Below, in pieces: positions 1-11,339 of a DNA stretch of 64,000 bases. The DNA is from Henckelia pumila (Eukaryota > Streptophyta > Magnoliopsida > Lamiales > Gesneriaceae), in assembly GCF_033568475.1 (NCBI RefSeq), contig NC_133122.1:169534130-169598129 (forward strand), in the 5' to 3' direction. Numbering within the stretch: the first letter of the stretch is position 1; the number at the start of each line of letters is the position of its first letter. Position numbers and translations under genes: made by a program. Under the pieces are notes generated by a model that worked only from the letters and a program-made list of their open reading frames with translations, had not been told where the DNA came from and searched no databases.

Positions 1-2
1 GT

Positions 3-1612
3 TGGTTGGATGATATTGATCAGCTATTTGATTCCATTGATTACACAGATGACCGCAGAATCAGGTTAGTCATTCATCAGCTACGTGGGATTGCTAAGAG
101 CTGGTGGATCATGACAAAGAAATCAATGGAGATTAGTGGTACGAAAGTTACTTGGACTCTTTTTAAATATGAATTTTATAAGCGGTTTTTCCCTATCTCG
201 TATCATAAAGATAAGGGAGCAGAGTTTGCCAACCTGAGGTAAGGGAATCTGAACATTGAAGAGTACGTAGCTAAGTTCGATAGTCTGTTGCGTTTTGCAC
301 CGCTAATTGCCGGAGATGAAGAAGCTAAGGCAGATCAGTTCATAAATGGTTTGAACCCCGACGTCTTCACGTTGGTAAACACCAACAGGCCTAACAACTT
401 TGCGGATGCTATGAATTACGCAAAGGGAGCGGAAGCAGGCTTGTGGAGGCAAAGAGGTAACCAGGTAGCACCTCAGCAACAGAGACAGTATTAGAACCCA
501 CCATCTCAGTATCAGAATCAGCCACCGCAGCATCAGAACCAGCAGCAAAGGTATGAAGGTGGAAATAGTGGGGGAAACAGAAAAGATCAGTACAAAGCAA
601 GAGGTAAACAGTTCAAGAGGCAGGGGAACAGTTCTTCGAGTTCCAGTGGTTCGAAGCAATTCGGTTCAGGATAGAGTTCTGGATCTTCAGCCATGTACTG
701 CAGCAAGTGTGGGGGAAGACACTCACCAGATCAGTGTGTGGGAGTCTTCGGTAATTGTAACACATGTCAGCAACCGGGACACTTCTCTAAGGTGTGCCCT
801 CAACGTAACAGAGATAGAGCTCAGAGTGGGAGTTCGTCTAGACCTGCAGTTCAGCCGGAGAGGCAGTCGTCTGCATTGCACTCTTTCCAACCTCAGCAGC
901 AGCAGAACAGACAGGGAGGTAGTACTAGTGCAAATCAGCCTCCGAGACAGCAAGCACGAGTCTTTTCTCTGACAGAGGATCAGGCTCAAGCAGCACCTGA
1001 CGATGTTATAGCAGGTAACTGTTTGATTTTCGGTTATTCTGCTTATGTCTTGATAGATACAGGTGCTTCCCATTCCTTTATCTCTGAGAAATTTGTGTTA
1101 TTGCATGCTTTGCCGACTGAATTGTTGCCTACAGTAGTAGCTGTTACTTCACCTTTGGGTGGAGGAATTGTTTCTGTCAGACTAGTCAGGAACTGTGAAC
1201 TTTGTTTTGAGGGGAATTTGTTAGAATTCAACTGTATTGTGCTTGGGTTGTCAGATTTTGATTGTATTGTTGGTATAGATGCTTTAACCAAGTACAGGGC
1301 AACCGTCGATTGTTTTCTGAAAGTTGTCAGGTTCAGACCTGAAATGGCAGACGAGTGGAAATTCTTTGGTAAGGGTTCTCGATCTAGAATTCCTTTGATT
1401 TCAGTGTTATCTATGACTCGTTTGTTACAGAGAGGTGCAGAAGGATTTTTGGTTTATGCGGTTGATGTATTGAAATCTAGCCCAGCTTTGGTTGACTTAC
1501 CAATGGTTAGAGATTTTGCTGATGTGTTTCCGGAAGATGTTCCTGGATTGCCACCCATTCGAGAGGTTGAATTCAGCATTGACTTAGTGCCAGGTACTCA
1601 ACCTATTTCAAA
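3..1612 (+). pseudogene. Element A gag-protease, degenerate
   Basis: One reading frame holds the Retrotrans_gag-like capsid domain (about 6-490), a basic linker, a zinc knuckle of form CX2CX4HX4C at 756-797 (preceded by a second Cys/His-rich stretch from 699), and an aspartic protease with the active site DTGAS at 1056-1070. Gag would form the particle, the knuckle would bind template RNA, and the protease would process the polyprotein. The frame is interrupted by TAA at 240, TAG at 492 and TAG at 672. It then goes out of phase near 1612, where an A run has one base too many. The N-terminus is outside the window. Family assignment is firm; function is lost. Confidence 0.9.
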
Positions 1613-4389
1613 AAGCTCCTTATCGTATGGAACTTATTGAATTGAGAGAGTTGAAGGAGCAGCTTGAGGATTTGATTGCCAAGGGATACATCAGACCTAG
1701 TGTATCGCCTTAGGGTGCTCCTGTGCTTGTTGTTCGGAAGAAGGATGGTTCTATGCAGCTCTGTATCGACTACCACCAATTGAATCAGGCTACAGTTAAG
1801 AACAGGTATCCTTTACCCCGAATAGATGACCTTTTTGATCAACTGCAGGGTTCTTCTCTCTACTCTAAGATTGATCTGAGGTCAGGTTATCACCAGTTGA
1901 GAGTGCGAGAGGAAGACGTTCCTAAGACCGCATTCAGAACGAGGTATGGTCATTTTGAGTTTATAGTCATGTCGTTCGGTTTGACTAACGCTCCAGCGAT
2001 TTTTATGGGTTTGATGAATCGTATCTTTCAACGTTATTTAGATGAGTTCGTCATTATCTTTATCGATGATATTCTTATCTACTCGAAGAACTGTACTGAC
2101 CATGCAGAGCACTTGAGGACCGTACTGCAGATTTTGCGAGTTGAGCAGTTGTTTGCCAAGCTGTCTAAGTGTGAATTCTGGTTAGATCGAGTTGTCTTTC
2201 TCGGTCATATCATTTCGGGAGATGGGATTTCTGTCGATCCCAACAAGATTGAAGCGGTTATGAATTGGCCTAGACCTACTTCAGTGCCGGAGATCCGAAG
2301 CTTCATGGGTTTAGCTGGTTATTACCGTCGTTTCATCGAGGGTTTCTCGTCTATTGCCAAGCCTATTACCCAACTGACTCAGAAGAATGCGCCTTTTGTT
2401 TGGACTCCAGATTGTGAGGCTAGCTTTGTTGATCTGAAGAGGAGACTGACCAGTGCTCCAATTCTTTCTATTCCGAAGGGTACTGGAGGTTTCACAGTCT
2501 ATTGTGATGCTTCTAACCGAGGCTTGGGTTGTGTTCTTATGCAGCATAAGCATGTGATAGCGTATGCATCGAGGCAGCTGAAACCGCACGAGACTCGTTA
2601 TCCGGTTCATGATCTTGAACTAGCTGCGATTGCCTTTGCTCTGAAGATCTGGCGTCACTATCTTTATGGTGAGTCTTTCGAGATCTTTTCTGACCATAAG
2701 AGCCTTAAGTACTTGTTTTCACAGGCAGAGCTGAATATGAGACAGAGAAGATGGTTAGACATGTTGAAGGATTTTGACTGTGAAATAAAGTATTATCCGG
2801 GAAAGTCGAATGCAGTTGCAGATGCCTTGAGCCGAAAGCTTTGTTCTTTATCTCTTTCTACTATTGGTGTTTCTCAGTTGATCGATGATTGTTGCACTTC
2901 TGGTTTAGAGTTTGAAACAGATAGGGAGACTATCAGAGTGTTTGCTATTCAAGACGAACCGGAGTTTTTTGTTGCAATCAGAGAAGCACAGAAGTCTGAG
3001 CCGAGCATTCAGGTTTCAGTAGAGAAAGTCAGATCTGGGCATCAGTCTGAATTCCAGGTTAGAGATGATGTATTGCATGTGAATAACCGTATTGTTATGC
3101 CTGATATTTTGGAGTTGAGGCAGCGTATTCTTTAAAAGGCTCATTGCAGTCGGTTTAGTATTCATCCTGGAGGTCGTAAGATGTACAACGATCTGAAGAT
3201 TCAGTTTTGGTGGAAGAGAATGAAGAGCGACGTAGCGAGTTTTGTATCTCGGTGTTTGAATTGTCAGCAGGTGAAAGCAGAATGTAAGCGACCAGGAGGT
3301 CTGTTGCACAGTCTATCTGTTCCTGAATGGAAGTGGGATCACATTTCCATGGATTTCGTCACGAAGCTACCAAGATCCGTTCGAGGATGCGATGCCATTT
3401 GGGTAGTGATCGACCGATTGACGAAGTCTGCGTGTTTTATTTCGTACAGGATGACGTATCGTCATGATCAGATGGCTGAGTTGTATGTTAGCAATGTTGT
3501 GAGACTGCATGGTATGCCGAAGTCGATCCTTTCAGACAGAGATCCTAGATTCACTTCTCACTTTTGGCACAGTCTTCAGGGGGCACTTGGTACTCGATTG
3601 CATCTAAGTACAGCTTATCATCCTCAGACCGATGGACAGTCAGAGCAGACTATCCAGACGTTAGAGGATATGCTGCGAGCGGTAGTGCTAGACTTTGGCA
3701 CTAGTTGGCAGGATTCTTTGCCTCTTGTCAAGTTTTCTTACAACAACAGCTTCCAAGCGAGTATCGGTATGGCGCCTTTTGAGGCTTTGTATGGTAGAAA
3801 GTGCCGATCTCTGTTGTTTTGGGATGAATTGTCCGAGTCACTAGATTTGGGACCGGAGATGCTTAGAGATATGGCAGAGAAGGTTAAGATCATTCAGACC
3901 AGAATGAAGTCAGCTCAAGATAGACAGGCGAAGTATGCGAATGTCAGGCGTAGACCTCTAAGTTTTGATCAGGGAGACCGAGTCTTTCTGAAGATTTCAC
4001 CTTTCAGAGGCACTGTTAGATTTGGGAAGAGAGGAAAGTTATCTCCGAGATTCATCGGTCCGTACGAGATTCTCGAGAAGATAGGCGATCTTGCCTACAG
4101 ACTTGCACTTCATCCGTCTTTATCTGGTATTCACGACGTTTTTCACGTCTCTATGCTGCGAAAGTATCAACCAGATATTTCTCATATCCTTCAGCCTGAC
4201 GAAGCCGAGTTAGACGAGACCCTGAGCTATTTTGAACGACCGATTCAGATCCTTGATCGGAAAGAAAAGCAACTCAGAACCAAGTTGATTCCGTTGGTGA
4301 AAGTACAGTGGAGCCGTCATGGAGTCGAGGAAGCGACTTGGGAGACAGAGTCTGACATGAGACAGCGTTTTCCAGAGTTATTCGGATGA
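1613..4389 (+). pseudogene. Element A RT-RNase H-integrase-chromodomain-like, degenerate
   Basis: After the frameshift the pol frame continues with RT, whose catalytic FIDD is at 2059-2070 (gypsy-type YxDD variant). It goes on to RNase H from about 2490, the HHCC zinc domain of integrase (about 3139-3290), the DDE catalytic core (about 3340-3760) and a C-terminal strand-rich chromodomain-like end (about 4287-4386) finishing at a TGA. Lesions are TAG at 1711-1713 (a Trp position in relatives) and TAA at 3133-3135. Apart from these two stops the frame is long and well conserved, which suggests a moderately recent death. It pairs with the 3' LTR immediately downstream. Confidence 0.93.
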
Positions 4390-4472
4390 TGTGAGTTCTT
4401 CTTACTGTCTTTAGTTCTTTATTCTATCTTATGATTTGTGGTTCTCGTTGATTTCGAGGACGAAATCTTTTC

Positions 4473-4487
4473 TTAGTGGGGGAGAAT
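4473..4487 (+). promoter_or_regulatory. Polypurine tract of element A
   Basis: A purine-rich run with GTGGGGGAGAA lies directly before the LTR terminus TGTAACGCCCC. This is the usual primer site for plus-strand DNA synthesis. The 98 bases between the pol stop and the LTR contain nothing else recognised. Confidence 0.85.
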
Positions 4488-6483
4488 TGTAACGCCCCGT
4501 TTTTATCTTAAATGAGTTTATTTGAGTTAACCGGAGATTTCAGAGTTCTCGAGCCGGTTTGATTTTGATCAGGGTCCTTTTTGCAAATTTTGGAAATTTC
4601 AGGGACTAAAACGCAAATATTGATTTTTATATATTATCTACACTTGGATTTGATTGGAGAAGCCTTCTCCTCCTTCCTCAAGCACGCCTCCTCCATTGTA
4701 GATGCCACTTTTGAGCTTTTGAGCTTTGTGATTTCATTCCGGGCTCGATCCGTCCGTTGGAAATTATTTCTGAAGGCAGTTTAGCGATCACTGCAGCGAG
4801 AGCTTCGTTCTATCGTAAGTTCTTCTTCGATCCGACGTATTATAGTTTTTGGATGTTGTTAGAATCGTTCTAGATTCGAGTATGTTGTTCTCTTCAGTGT
4901 TCTGATCGTTTATTATCTATCGGTTTTGAAATAGAGCGACGTTCGGAATTGTTATGATTTTTGGAAGCCTTTTTCGAAAGTTTGAGTTTTGAGATTTGTT
5001 GGGATTGCCTTGTTGTTGTGGTATTAGCATTGTTATGAGATTATATCGCTATTGAACTGCTGTCTGCGTTGTCGGTTTGTTCAGTTTATAGCCGTTATGC
5101 CGTCGGTTTGAGTTTTGGGGATTTCGAACCGTTTTTGAGTTGTGATCTTGGCTTGTAAGTTGATCGTGGTTATTGATCATTTATTGGTATCTGAACAGAT
5201 TCGTTTGGAGCTTGTCAAGCCCAAGATTAACAGCAATTGTTCGTTTCAGAGTTTTGGACGAAGAACGGTATAGAGAATTACCTTGAGCCTTGTTGTTGTT
5301 TAGATTGGTTAGACTTTGATACAATTTTTTGTTGTAGCTTTCCAGAAGTTGGAACTACTACATTGAAAGGTAAAAGCAGTCATCGTAGCGGGATAGCATA
5401 CTCGGGACAGTTGGTTCTCGAGTTTCCCTTTTTAAATCACATATTGCATGGATACTTGTTCTAGCATGTGGAACTTGTATTTGTTGATTGATTGAGTTTT
5501 TGTTATGTGGCTTATGTTTATGTTTCAGTTATGCATTCATCTTGAGCCTACTTTGATTTCAGCCGGCAGAACCGCCCTTTTTGTTAGACGTTTGGGAACT
5601 ATGATTGAGTGGCCTAGGTTGTAGTATTTCGCCTAGTGCTAGCATACTCATTATGGTTGCTCAAAGTCTAGAGGAGTGGGATACGTGGCACCACCTCGAT
5701 TGGGAGAGTCGGTGAGTCGTTACGTGATCTCATCCTCGGGATCCCAAAAGCAGAGCAGTACTCCCTTGTTTATCAGAATTGTTATCCTGGTTTTAAAGAC
5801 ATGCATATCATTAACTTCGACTTGAATATGTGGTTTGATAACATGTTGTATATTCATTACTTGATATGTTGCTTTTACTGGGATTATCATTCTCACCGAT
5901 TATCCGGCTGTTGCTTTGTTTTGTATGTGTACTTGGCAACAGGAAGGGCAGGATCAAGTCAGCATAGACCTGGTTAGCGTCCAGAGCAAGAGATAGAAGT
6001 GAGACTCGTTTAGAAGTCGAATCAGCATGTCAACCTAGTTATGTTTTGCGATCATGTTTAGTCATTCGAACTTCTCGTATTTGTGTTGTAAGCAAGAAAC
6101 GATGTAGGTACTATCGAATTGAATGTTTCTCTTCCCTAAACCTTTCTTGTATTGTTATTGGAATGTCAAATACTCTTAATGCAAGTGTTTAGGTTTTGAT
6201 TGAGTGTATTTCAATGCCTTAACTTGTCTGGGCGAGGGGACGGCGCGGGCACGCGGTTGTTGGCGCGGGCGCGCGGCCTCTTTGCGAGGTGTGGGCGCGG
6301 GCGTGCTAGTTTTTGCGCAGTATAAGCGCGGGCGCGCTGGGTTTTGCGGGGCATAGGAGCGGGCGCTCTGATGTCAGCGCGGGCGCGCGAGCCTCCTTTT
6401 TTTAAAAAAAATAATATACTTTGGGTTCTTGTTTACATATCGCTTGTCGTCTGATATTAGTTGATTAGAAACGAGGTCTCACA
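4488..6483 (+). repeat. 3' LTR of element A
   Basis: A 1996-bp LTR starts TGTAACGCCCC and ends GGTCTCACA. The start is fixed by the polypurine tract and the end by resumption of the element B RT sequence. A TATA-like TTTTATATATTA lies at about 4625, so U3 is short and most of the LTR would be R/U5. Inside are intron-like signals (donor at 4815, acceptor ending 5337, second donor at 5370, acceptor ending 5942) and a GC-rich cassette near the 3' end. Confidence 0.9.
6228..6398 (+). repeat. GC-rich GCGCGGGC repeat cassette in the A LTR
   Basis: At least six imperfect copies of a GCGCGGGCGCGC-like motif alternate with T-rich spacers, standing out from an AT-rich LTR. The cassette ends about 85 nt before the LTR 3' end, the same place as the unrelated GC-rich hairpin cassettes in LTRs F, H, I and K. 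Confidence 0.75.
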
Positions 6484-8553
6484 ATTCGTCAGACCAAATG
6501 GCATCACTAAGAACTCATAGTGCCCATATCGAGTACGAAATGTTGTCTTCGAAACATCCTCGTCTCTAACTCGCAACTGATGATACCCAGAACGCAAGTC
6601 GATCTTGGAATAGACAGTAGTACCCTGCAATTGATCAAATAGATCGTCAATCCGCGGGAGAGGATACTTGTTCTTTACTGTCACTTTGTTCAACTGACGA
6701 TAGTCAATGCACAAACGCATCGAACCATCCTTCTTTTTGACGAATAGAACCTGGGCTCCCCAAGGTGAAACACTGGGTCGAATGTAGCCCTTAACAAGAA
6801 GATCCTGCAACTGCTGCTGCAACTCTCGCATCTCAGATGGAGCTAATCGGTACAGTGCTCGGGAAATCGGCGCTGTCCCTGGCAACAAGTCAATGCCAAA
6901 CTCGATGTCTCGCACAGGTGGTAACCCTGGAATCTCGTCGGGAAACACATCCGGAAACTCACTGACTACTGGTATCTCCTCCATGTCCGGACCCTCTAAG
7001 GATGCATCAATCGCATAGATCAGGTAGCCTTCCCCGCCAGACTCTAAAGCACGTCGGGCTTTCAGAGCAGAAACCACTGGCATCGGGGGTCGCGCTCCCT
7101 CACCATAGAAATATCAAGCATCCTCAGCCTCGGGGTGAAACTGGAATCTCTGGTAGCAATCCACTACCGCTCGATACGAAGTCAGAAGATCAATCCCGAT
7201 GATACCATCAAAGTCATCCATCGCTAAAACCATCAGGTTAGCGCTCAACAGATGTCCCTCAAATCCCAAAATACAACCCAAAACAAGATGCTTAGCTAAG
7301 ACCTCCTGACCCATCGGAGTCGAAACCGCTAACAAGACGTCTAAGGAAACAAAAGGTAATCTATGCCTCTTAACAAACCGAGCTGATATGAATGAATGCG
7401 AAGCACCAGTATCGATCAAAAGATAAGCAGGAAAACCGCACAAACTAAAAGTACCTGCAATCATGTTCTCACTGTCTGCCTGAGCCTGCTCCTGGTTCAG
7501 CGCAAACACCTGCCCCTGAGCACGCGGGCACGATGACTGTCCTCTCGAAGAAGACTGAGAATGATGTCGCTGCGATGGCTGCGACTGCTGATGCTGCTGC
7601 TGCGATGGCTGCTGCTGATACTGCGGTGGCTGATAGATAGTGGTCTGAGAACCACCAACACTCCCCGAACCACTCACTGTACCGGCCAAAGTGGGACAAT
7701 CTCTTTTCATGTGACCCTCCTGGCCGCACTGAAAACAAACACCAGTGATATGAGGACACAGTCCTGGGTGATGCTTCTGTTTGCACTGACGACAACGTCA
7801 TGAATCACCTAAACGATGAACACCGCCAGATCCGGAAGAAGAAGAAGTAGTACCACCCTATCTCTTAAAAGACTGGGCCCTTGGACCCAAAGAGCTAGAT
7901 GGTCTGGATGCAGAAGATCCGAAAGTCCTGTTCCTCTGCAGACTGTCCTCTGCCTGGTGACAATTGTTCACCAAATTCTCGAAGTTCCTCTCTCTGCCCA
8001 CGGCAACCAACTGATGAATGTCAGGGTTAAGGCCCTGAAGAAATAGATCGTGCATCGTCTCTGAGCTACTTGCAATATGGGGACTGAAAGAAAGAAGCTC
8101 AAAGAATTTCTGCTGGTACTCATCAATGGTCATAGTACCCTGTCGCAAACTTAGCAACTCGCTCGCCTTCGTCTGACGCAAAGCTGGAGGAAAGTAATGT
8201 TTTTCGAAGGAAGACTTAAACTCAGTCCAAGTAGCGGTACCCCTGGCGGCAATAAACGGAGTAGAAGTAGCTCTCCACCACCTCTTCGCATTTCCCTCTA
8301 GAACAAAAGCTAAAGTCTCCATCTTCTGGGCTTCAGTACACTGATACTCCCGAAAACAACTCTCCATACGCTCCAACCAGTCCTCAGCAACTGCAGGAGC
8401 CTCGCCACCCACCAATGGCTTAGGAGCCATCTGAAGGAAACGATTCATACTAAAACGCCTATGATCCTCATGATGATGTCTACGGTGATGTCTCTTTGGT
8501 GGATCACCCCAACGACCACCGCTAGCCTGACTCTCGTAATCATCATCTGCCAT
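6484..8553 (-). pseudogene. Element B gag-protease-RT (5' part), interrupted
   Basis: Gag starts at the ATG ending at 8553, with an acidic then His/Arg-rich N-terminus, followed by the capsid domain. A zinc knuckle CX2CX4HX4C lies near 7709-7750. A Gln/Ser-rich linker and the protease (LIDTGASHSF, about 7400-7435) follow. RT begins about 6900 and stops abruptly after its PFGLTN motif at 6484, where element A is inserted. All segments share one frame but contain TAG near 7858, TGA at 7798-7800 and TGA at 7114-7116. Two of the three are at positions where relatives would have Arg (CGA) or Trp (TGG). Confidence 0.9.
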
Positions 8554-8611
8554 CTGTCAATAACAACAGACAACTCTTAAAATCCGCTTTACTAATTCCC
8601 AGTTGCAATGC

Positions 8612-8623
8612 GCTCTGATAACA
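8612..8623 (-). promoter_or_regulatory. Primer binding site of element B
   Basis: On the minus strand TGTTATCAGAGC lies six bases inside the LTR end. It differs at one position from TGGTATCAGAGC, the complement of the plant initiator-Met tRNA 3' end. The short stretch 8554-8611 is gag leader without other features. Confidence 0.8.
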
Positions 8624-9630
8624 ATGAATGTAGCGACCCTACCCGAATCCACTACCTAATCAGAGTGATTAGCGCAAGCAATAATAATTAAAGCGTTAAA
8701 TAGCGGATAATTCCAAAGTACAACAAATCCAATCGACAGAATACAACCGACGATAGAAACAGTGTATAATTCTTTATACAACCAAATCGAAATTAGGGTA
8801 TCAGAATCCCTAACAAACTACCTCTGCACGGTAGCAACCTCAACCCTGCTGGGAACCACCAGGACCGTCCAGCCTCAAACCTGCCCCGCCACAAGGTACA
8901 CAATACCCAAACACAGGGGCGTGAGCTAGAACGCTCAATACAGAAGCAATTATATAAATACAAATATGAGCATGCACATGACTTTAAGAATCAGGGTTAA
9001 ATCACTTTACTCATGGCGCCTGGAATACACAGTACCGGGCAAGAGAGCGACTTCGCGTGGTACTCGTATATTCCCAAGACACGAATCCTCATGAAGAATC
9101 GCCTCGACTGATAGAAACTATCATGACTCACATCATACCCGATGCAGTCTCCGTAAAAACATATGCATGTGCTAAAAACAGTAAAACATAGTCAATACAG
9201 CACATACATCATGCATCACGCACATATGTATAAATATCATGCCGGCTATCTCGGTCAGTACTTACGTACCTCTAACACTGCAGGTCAACTCCTAGCACAC
9301 CCGTCTAGGTCCAAAGCCTACAAGTCTGCTCTACTGCGTCTACACATGCAAAAGTCCATGCATTACTATAAATGCTCTAAAAGCCTTAACTAAGCTATTT
9401 CATACTCCTAAATATTTATAGAAAGCCAAAGCTATACCTGCGTCCGTCGTTAGCCCTTTGCTGACGATAGCCTCAAAACTAGGCCAAAGCTCCGCGACGA
9501 CGTCTAGATCACTATGCCACTTCCGGATTCCCCATAGGATGCCTAGATCTCCCTAGATCTGAGTTAGAAGGCTTAGGAATCAGAGAAAAGAGAGGGAATT
9601 CGGTGCACAGAATGAGGGCTGGGACCCCTT

Positions 9631-9638
9631 ATTTATAG
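9631..9638 (-). promoter_or_regulatory. TATA box of the element B LTR
   Basis: CTATAAAT on the minus strand sits directly downstream of the palindrome array. The same CTATAAAT box occupies the corresponding place in both C LTRs (10851-10858 and 16523-16530). Confidence 0.65.
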
Positions 9639-9643
9639 ACGGC

Positions 9644-9902
9644 GTTCGGAACCTCCGAACCCAGTTCGGAACGTCCGATCACGATCGGAACTTCCGATCG
9701 CCCCTTCGGAGCTTCCGATCACCCGATATTACGTCAGCCATGACGTCACTTTGCTGACGTAAACAATGACGTGTGCCCTGGTCCAGATCGGAGCTTCCGA
9801 TCTTGCCGACGGAGCTTCCGATCTCGATCGGAGCGTCCGATCCTGGCACGGAGCTTCCGATCCACTTCGAATCGTCCAAACTCCTCTTCGGACCGTCCGA
9901 TC
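9644..9902 (-). repeat. U3 palindrome array of element B
   Basis: About ten imperfect palindromes of form TCGGA-N3/4-TCCGA (for example GATCGGAACTTCCGATC) are packed into 260 bp. They are split by a 50-bp block at 9731-9772 holding four TGACGT/ACGTCA motifs, one of them the full palindrome TGACGTCA (9741-9748), the core of as-1/bZIP binding sites. The layout upstream of a TATA box is promoter-like. Binding proteins are not known from the sequence. Confidence 0.7.
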
Positions 9903-9974
9903 TATCTTGGACTATTTAGGCATAATTTAGTAATTAATTACCTTAATTACCTTGATTAATTGCGGGTTACTACA

Positions 9975-11193
9975 CATGCTCAGTACGAGAGTATGAGTAT
10001 ACACTATTATATGTGTATGAGTGCAAATGAACTGGGTATCAAGACACGAGGTCAAGAATATCTGATAGACAATAACTTGGGCCTTGGTATGTACCATGCT
10101 GAGCTATCGCTACAGGAGGTGACAGACATACCTAGATGCCCTGATGGTGACCTAACACAAGTCCACGTGTCCAACCAAATATCAGTGACCTGACACGAGC
10201 TCATGTGTCCAACTAATATTGGTGACCTGACACGAGCCTATGTGTCCAACCATCTACTGACAAGGTAAATATCCCAATACCGGATATCACAAGGATACAG
10301 GCTCAATATGCTCATGTATGCAACATAAAGTCGTGACATGCTGTATATAAAGGCATATGAAACATGCAATCACAAAATTCATGCAAACACATAATACATG
10401 CATACTCAATCTGGATATCTCGAATAATACTTCCGTACCTTTCTAAGGCAGATCCTAGAAGCTCCCATCTAGGTCCAAGCCTACCATGCAACACTACAAC
10501 ATAAATAACTATGCATTACCTAGCATGCCAAACATCACATACTAGGCTCTAAAAGCCTTAGTTAAACTATAGTCTACTCCCTATTTACTATAGGGAACCA
10601 AAGCCATACCTTCATTCATCGTCAGCCCACTGATGTCGCATGCCCCAGAGCCTGGGCATAGCCTAGCTACGACCCCTAGACGCCTCGCCAGAGCTCCGCC
10701 GCCTGGCTGCTACTACGGACACTGTCCGCTATAAAAATATACTATTTCCTACTCCAACTCTTAAAGAAAGAGTCTCGAAGCCCTTAAATAGAGCGATTAC
10801 CGGGAGAGAAGAGGAATTTTTGCACTTAAAAATGAGGGATTCGAACCCCTATTTATAGGCAAGTTCGGACTGTCCGAACTGGGTTCGGACGGCCCGAACT
10901 GCCACTTGTCCGAGTCATTTTGACACCTAGGCTCTGCTGAGTTCGGACGGTCCGAACTCGAGTTTGGAGGGCCCGAACTAGTCCGTGTGCTCCGAACTGT
11001 TTTGGTCCTTCCGAAGTCATTTTTGGACCCCCGGGACCTTCGCCACCATTTTCGGACGTTCCAGATCTGATTTTCCAATTATTTTCACCAAATAAGGACT
11101 CCTTAAACATATTTTGACACTTTTAAAATTATGTGTCATTTTCTAACATGTTTAAAATAACTTAATTTTGTAAAATGGAACCGAGCTACTACA
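9975..11193 (-). repeat. 3' LTR of element C, truncated by insertion of B
   Basis: Nearly identical to 15651-16884 of the 5' LTR, including the palindrome array (10862-11060) and TATA box (10851-10858). It starts TGTAGTAGCTCG at 11193, preceded on the minus strand by the purine tract AGTAGGGGGAGAA. The missing 3' quarter is on the far side of B. Confidence 0.9.
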
Positions 11194-11339
11194 TTCTCCC
11201 CCTACTTAAGATATTTCTTCCTCGAACAATCTTAAGTACTGAATGCAATAAAATACTGAATAAACATCATTTATTCAAATTGATTCATTTTACAAGTTAC
11301 AATCTGAAAATACAACAATTCAAAATAACTCTGGATAAT

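Larger units (their letters stand above)
1..6483 (+). mobile_element. Element A: Ty3/gypsy (chromovirus-like) LTR retrotransposon, 5'-truncated by the window edge
   Basis: The window opens inside gag and runs through protease, reverse transcriptase, RNase H, integrase and a chromodomain-like tail to a purine-rich tract and a complete 3' LTR (4488-6483). The domain order PR-RT-RH-IN is that of Ty3/gypsy. The right end abuts the interrupted RT of element B exactly after the LTR terminal CA, so A is inserted in B. Bases 6484-6488 (ATTCG) are the expected 5-bp TSD copy; its partner lies left of the window. Coding is broken by four stops and one frameshift. Confidence 0.93.
6484..9974 (-). mobile_element. 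Element B: Ty3/gypsy chromovirus-like element, right (5') part
   Basis: Read on the minus strand, this is 5' LTR (9974-8629), PBS, gag, protease and the first part of RT, which breaks at 6484 where element A begins. The rest of B (RT to 3' LTR) must lie left of the window. The right LTR end abuts sequence homologous to the interior of the C LTR (compare 9975 onward with 15651 onward), so B is inserted in C. Confidence 0.92.
8629..9974 (-). repeat. 5' LTR of element B
   Basis: This is a 1346-bp LTR. On the minus strand it starts TGTAGTAACCCG at 9974 and ends GGTCGCTACA at 8629. Those termini match LTRs C, E and G, so these four are one LTR group. The U3 part (9974 to about 9640) contains a palindrome array and a bZIP-type motif cluster, followed by a TATA box. 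The remainder is R/U5 without coding sequence. Confidence 0.9.

Noticed and set aside
303..1073. Antisense ORFs opposite element A gag-protease (303-659, 723-1073)
   Set aside because: They are shadows of the well-supported sense coding frame.
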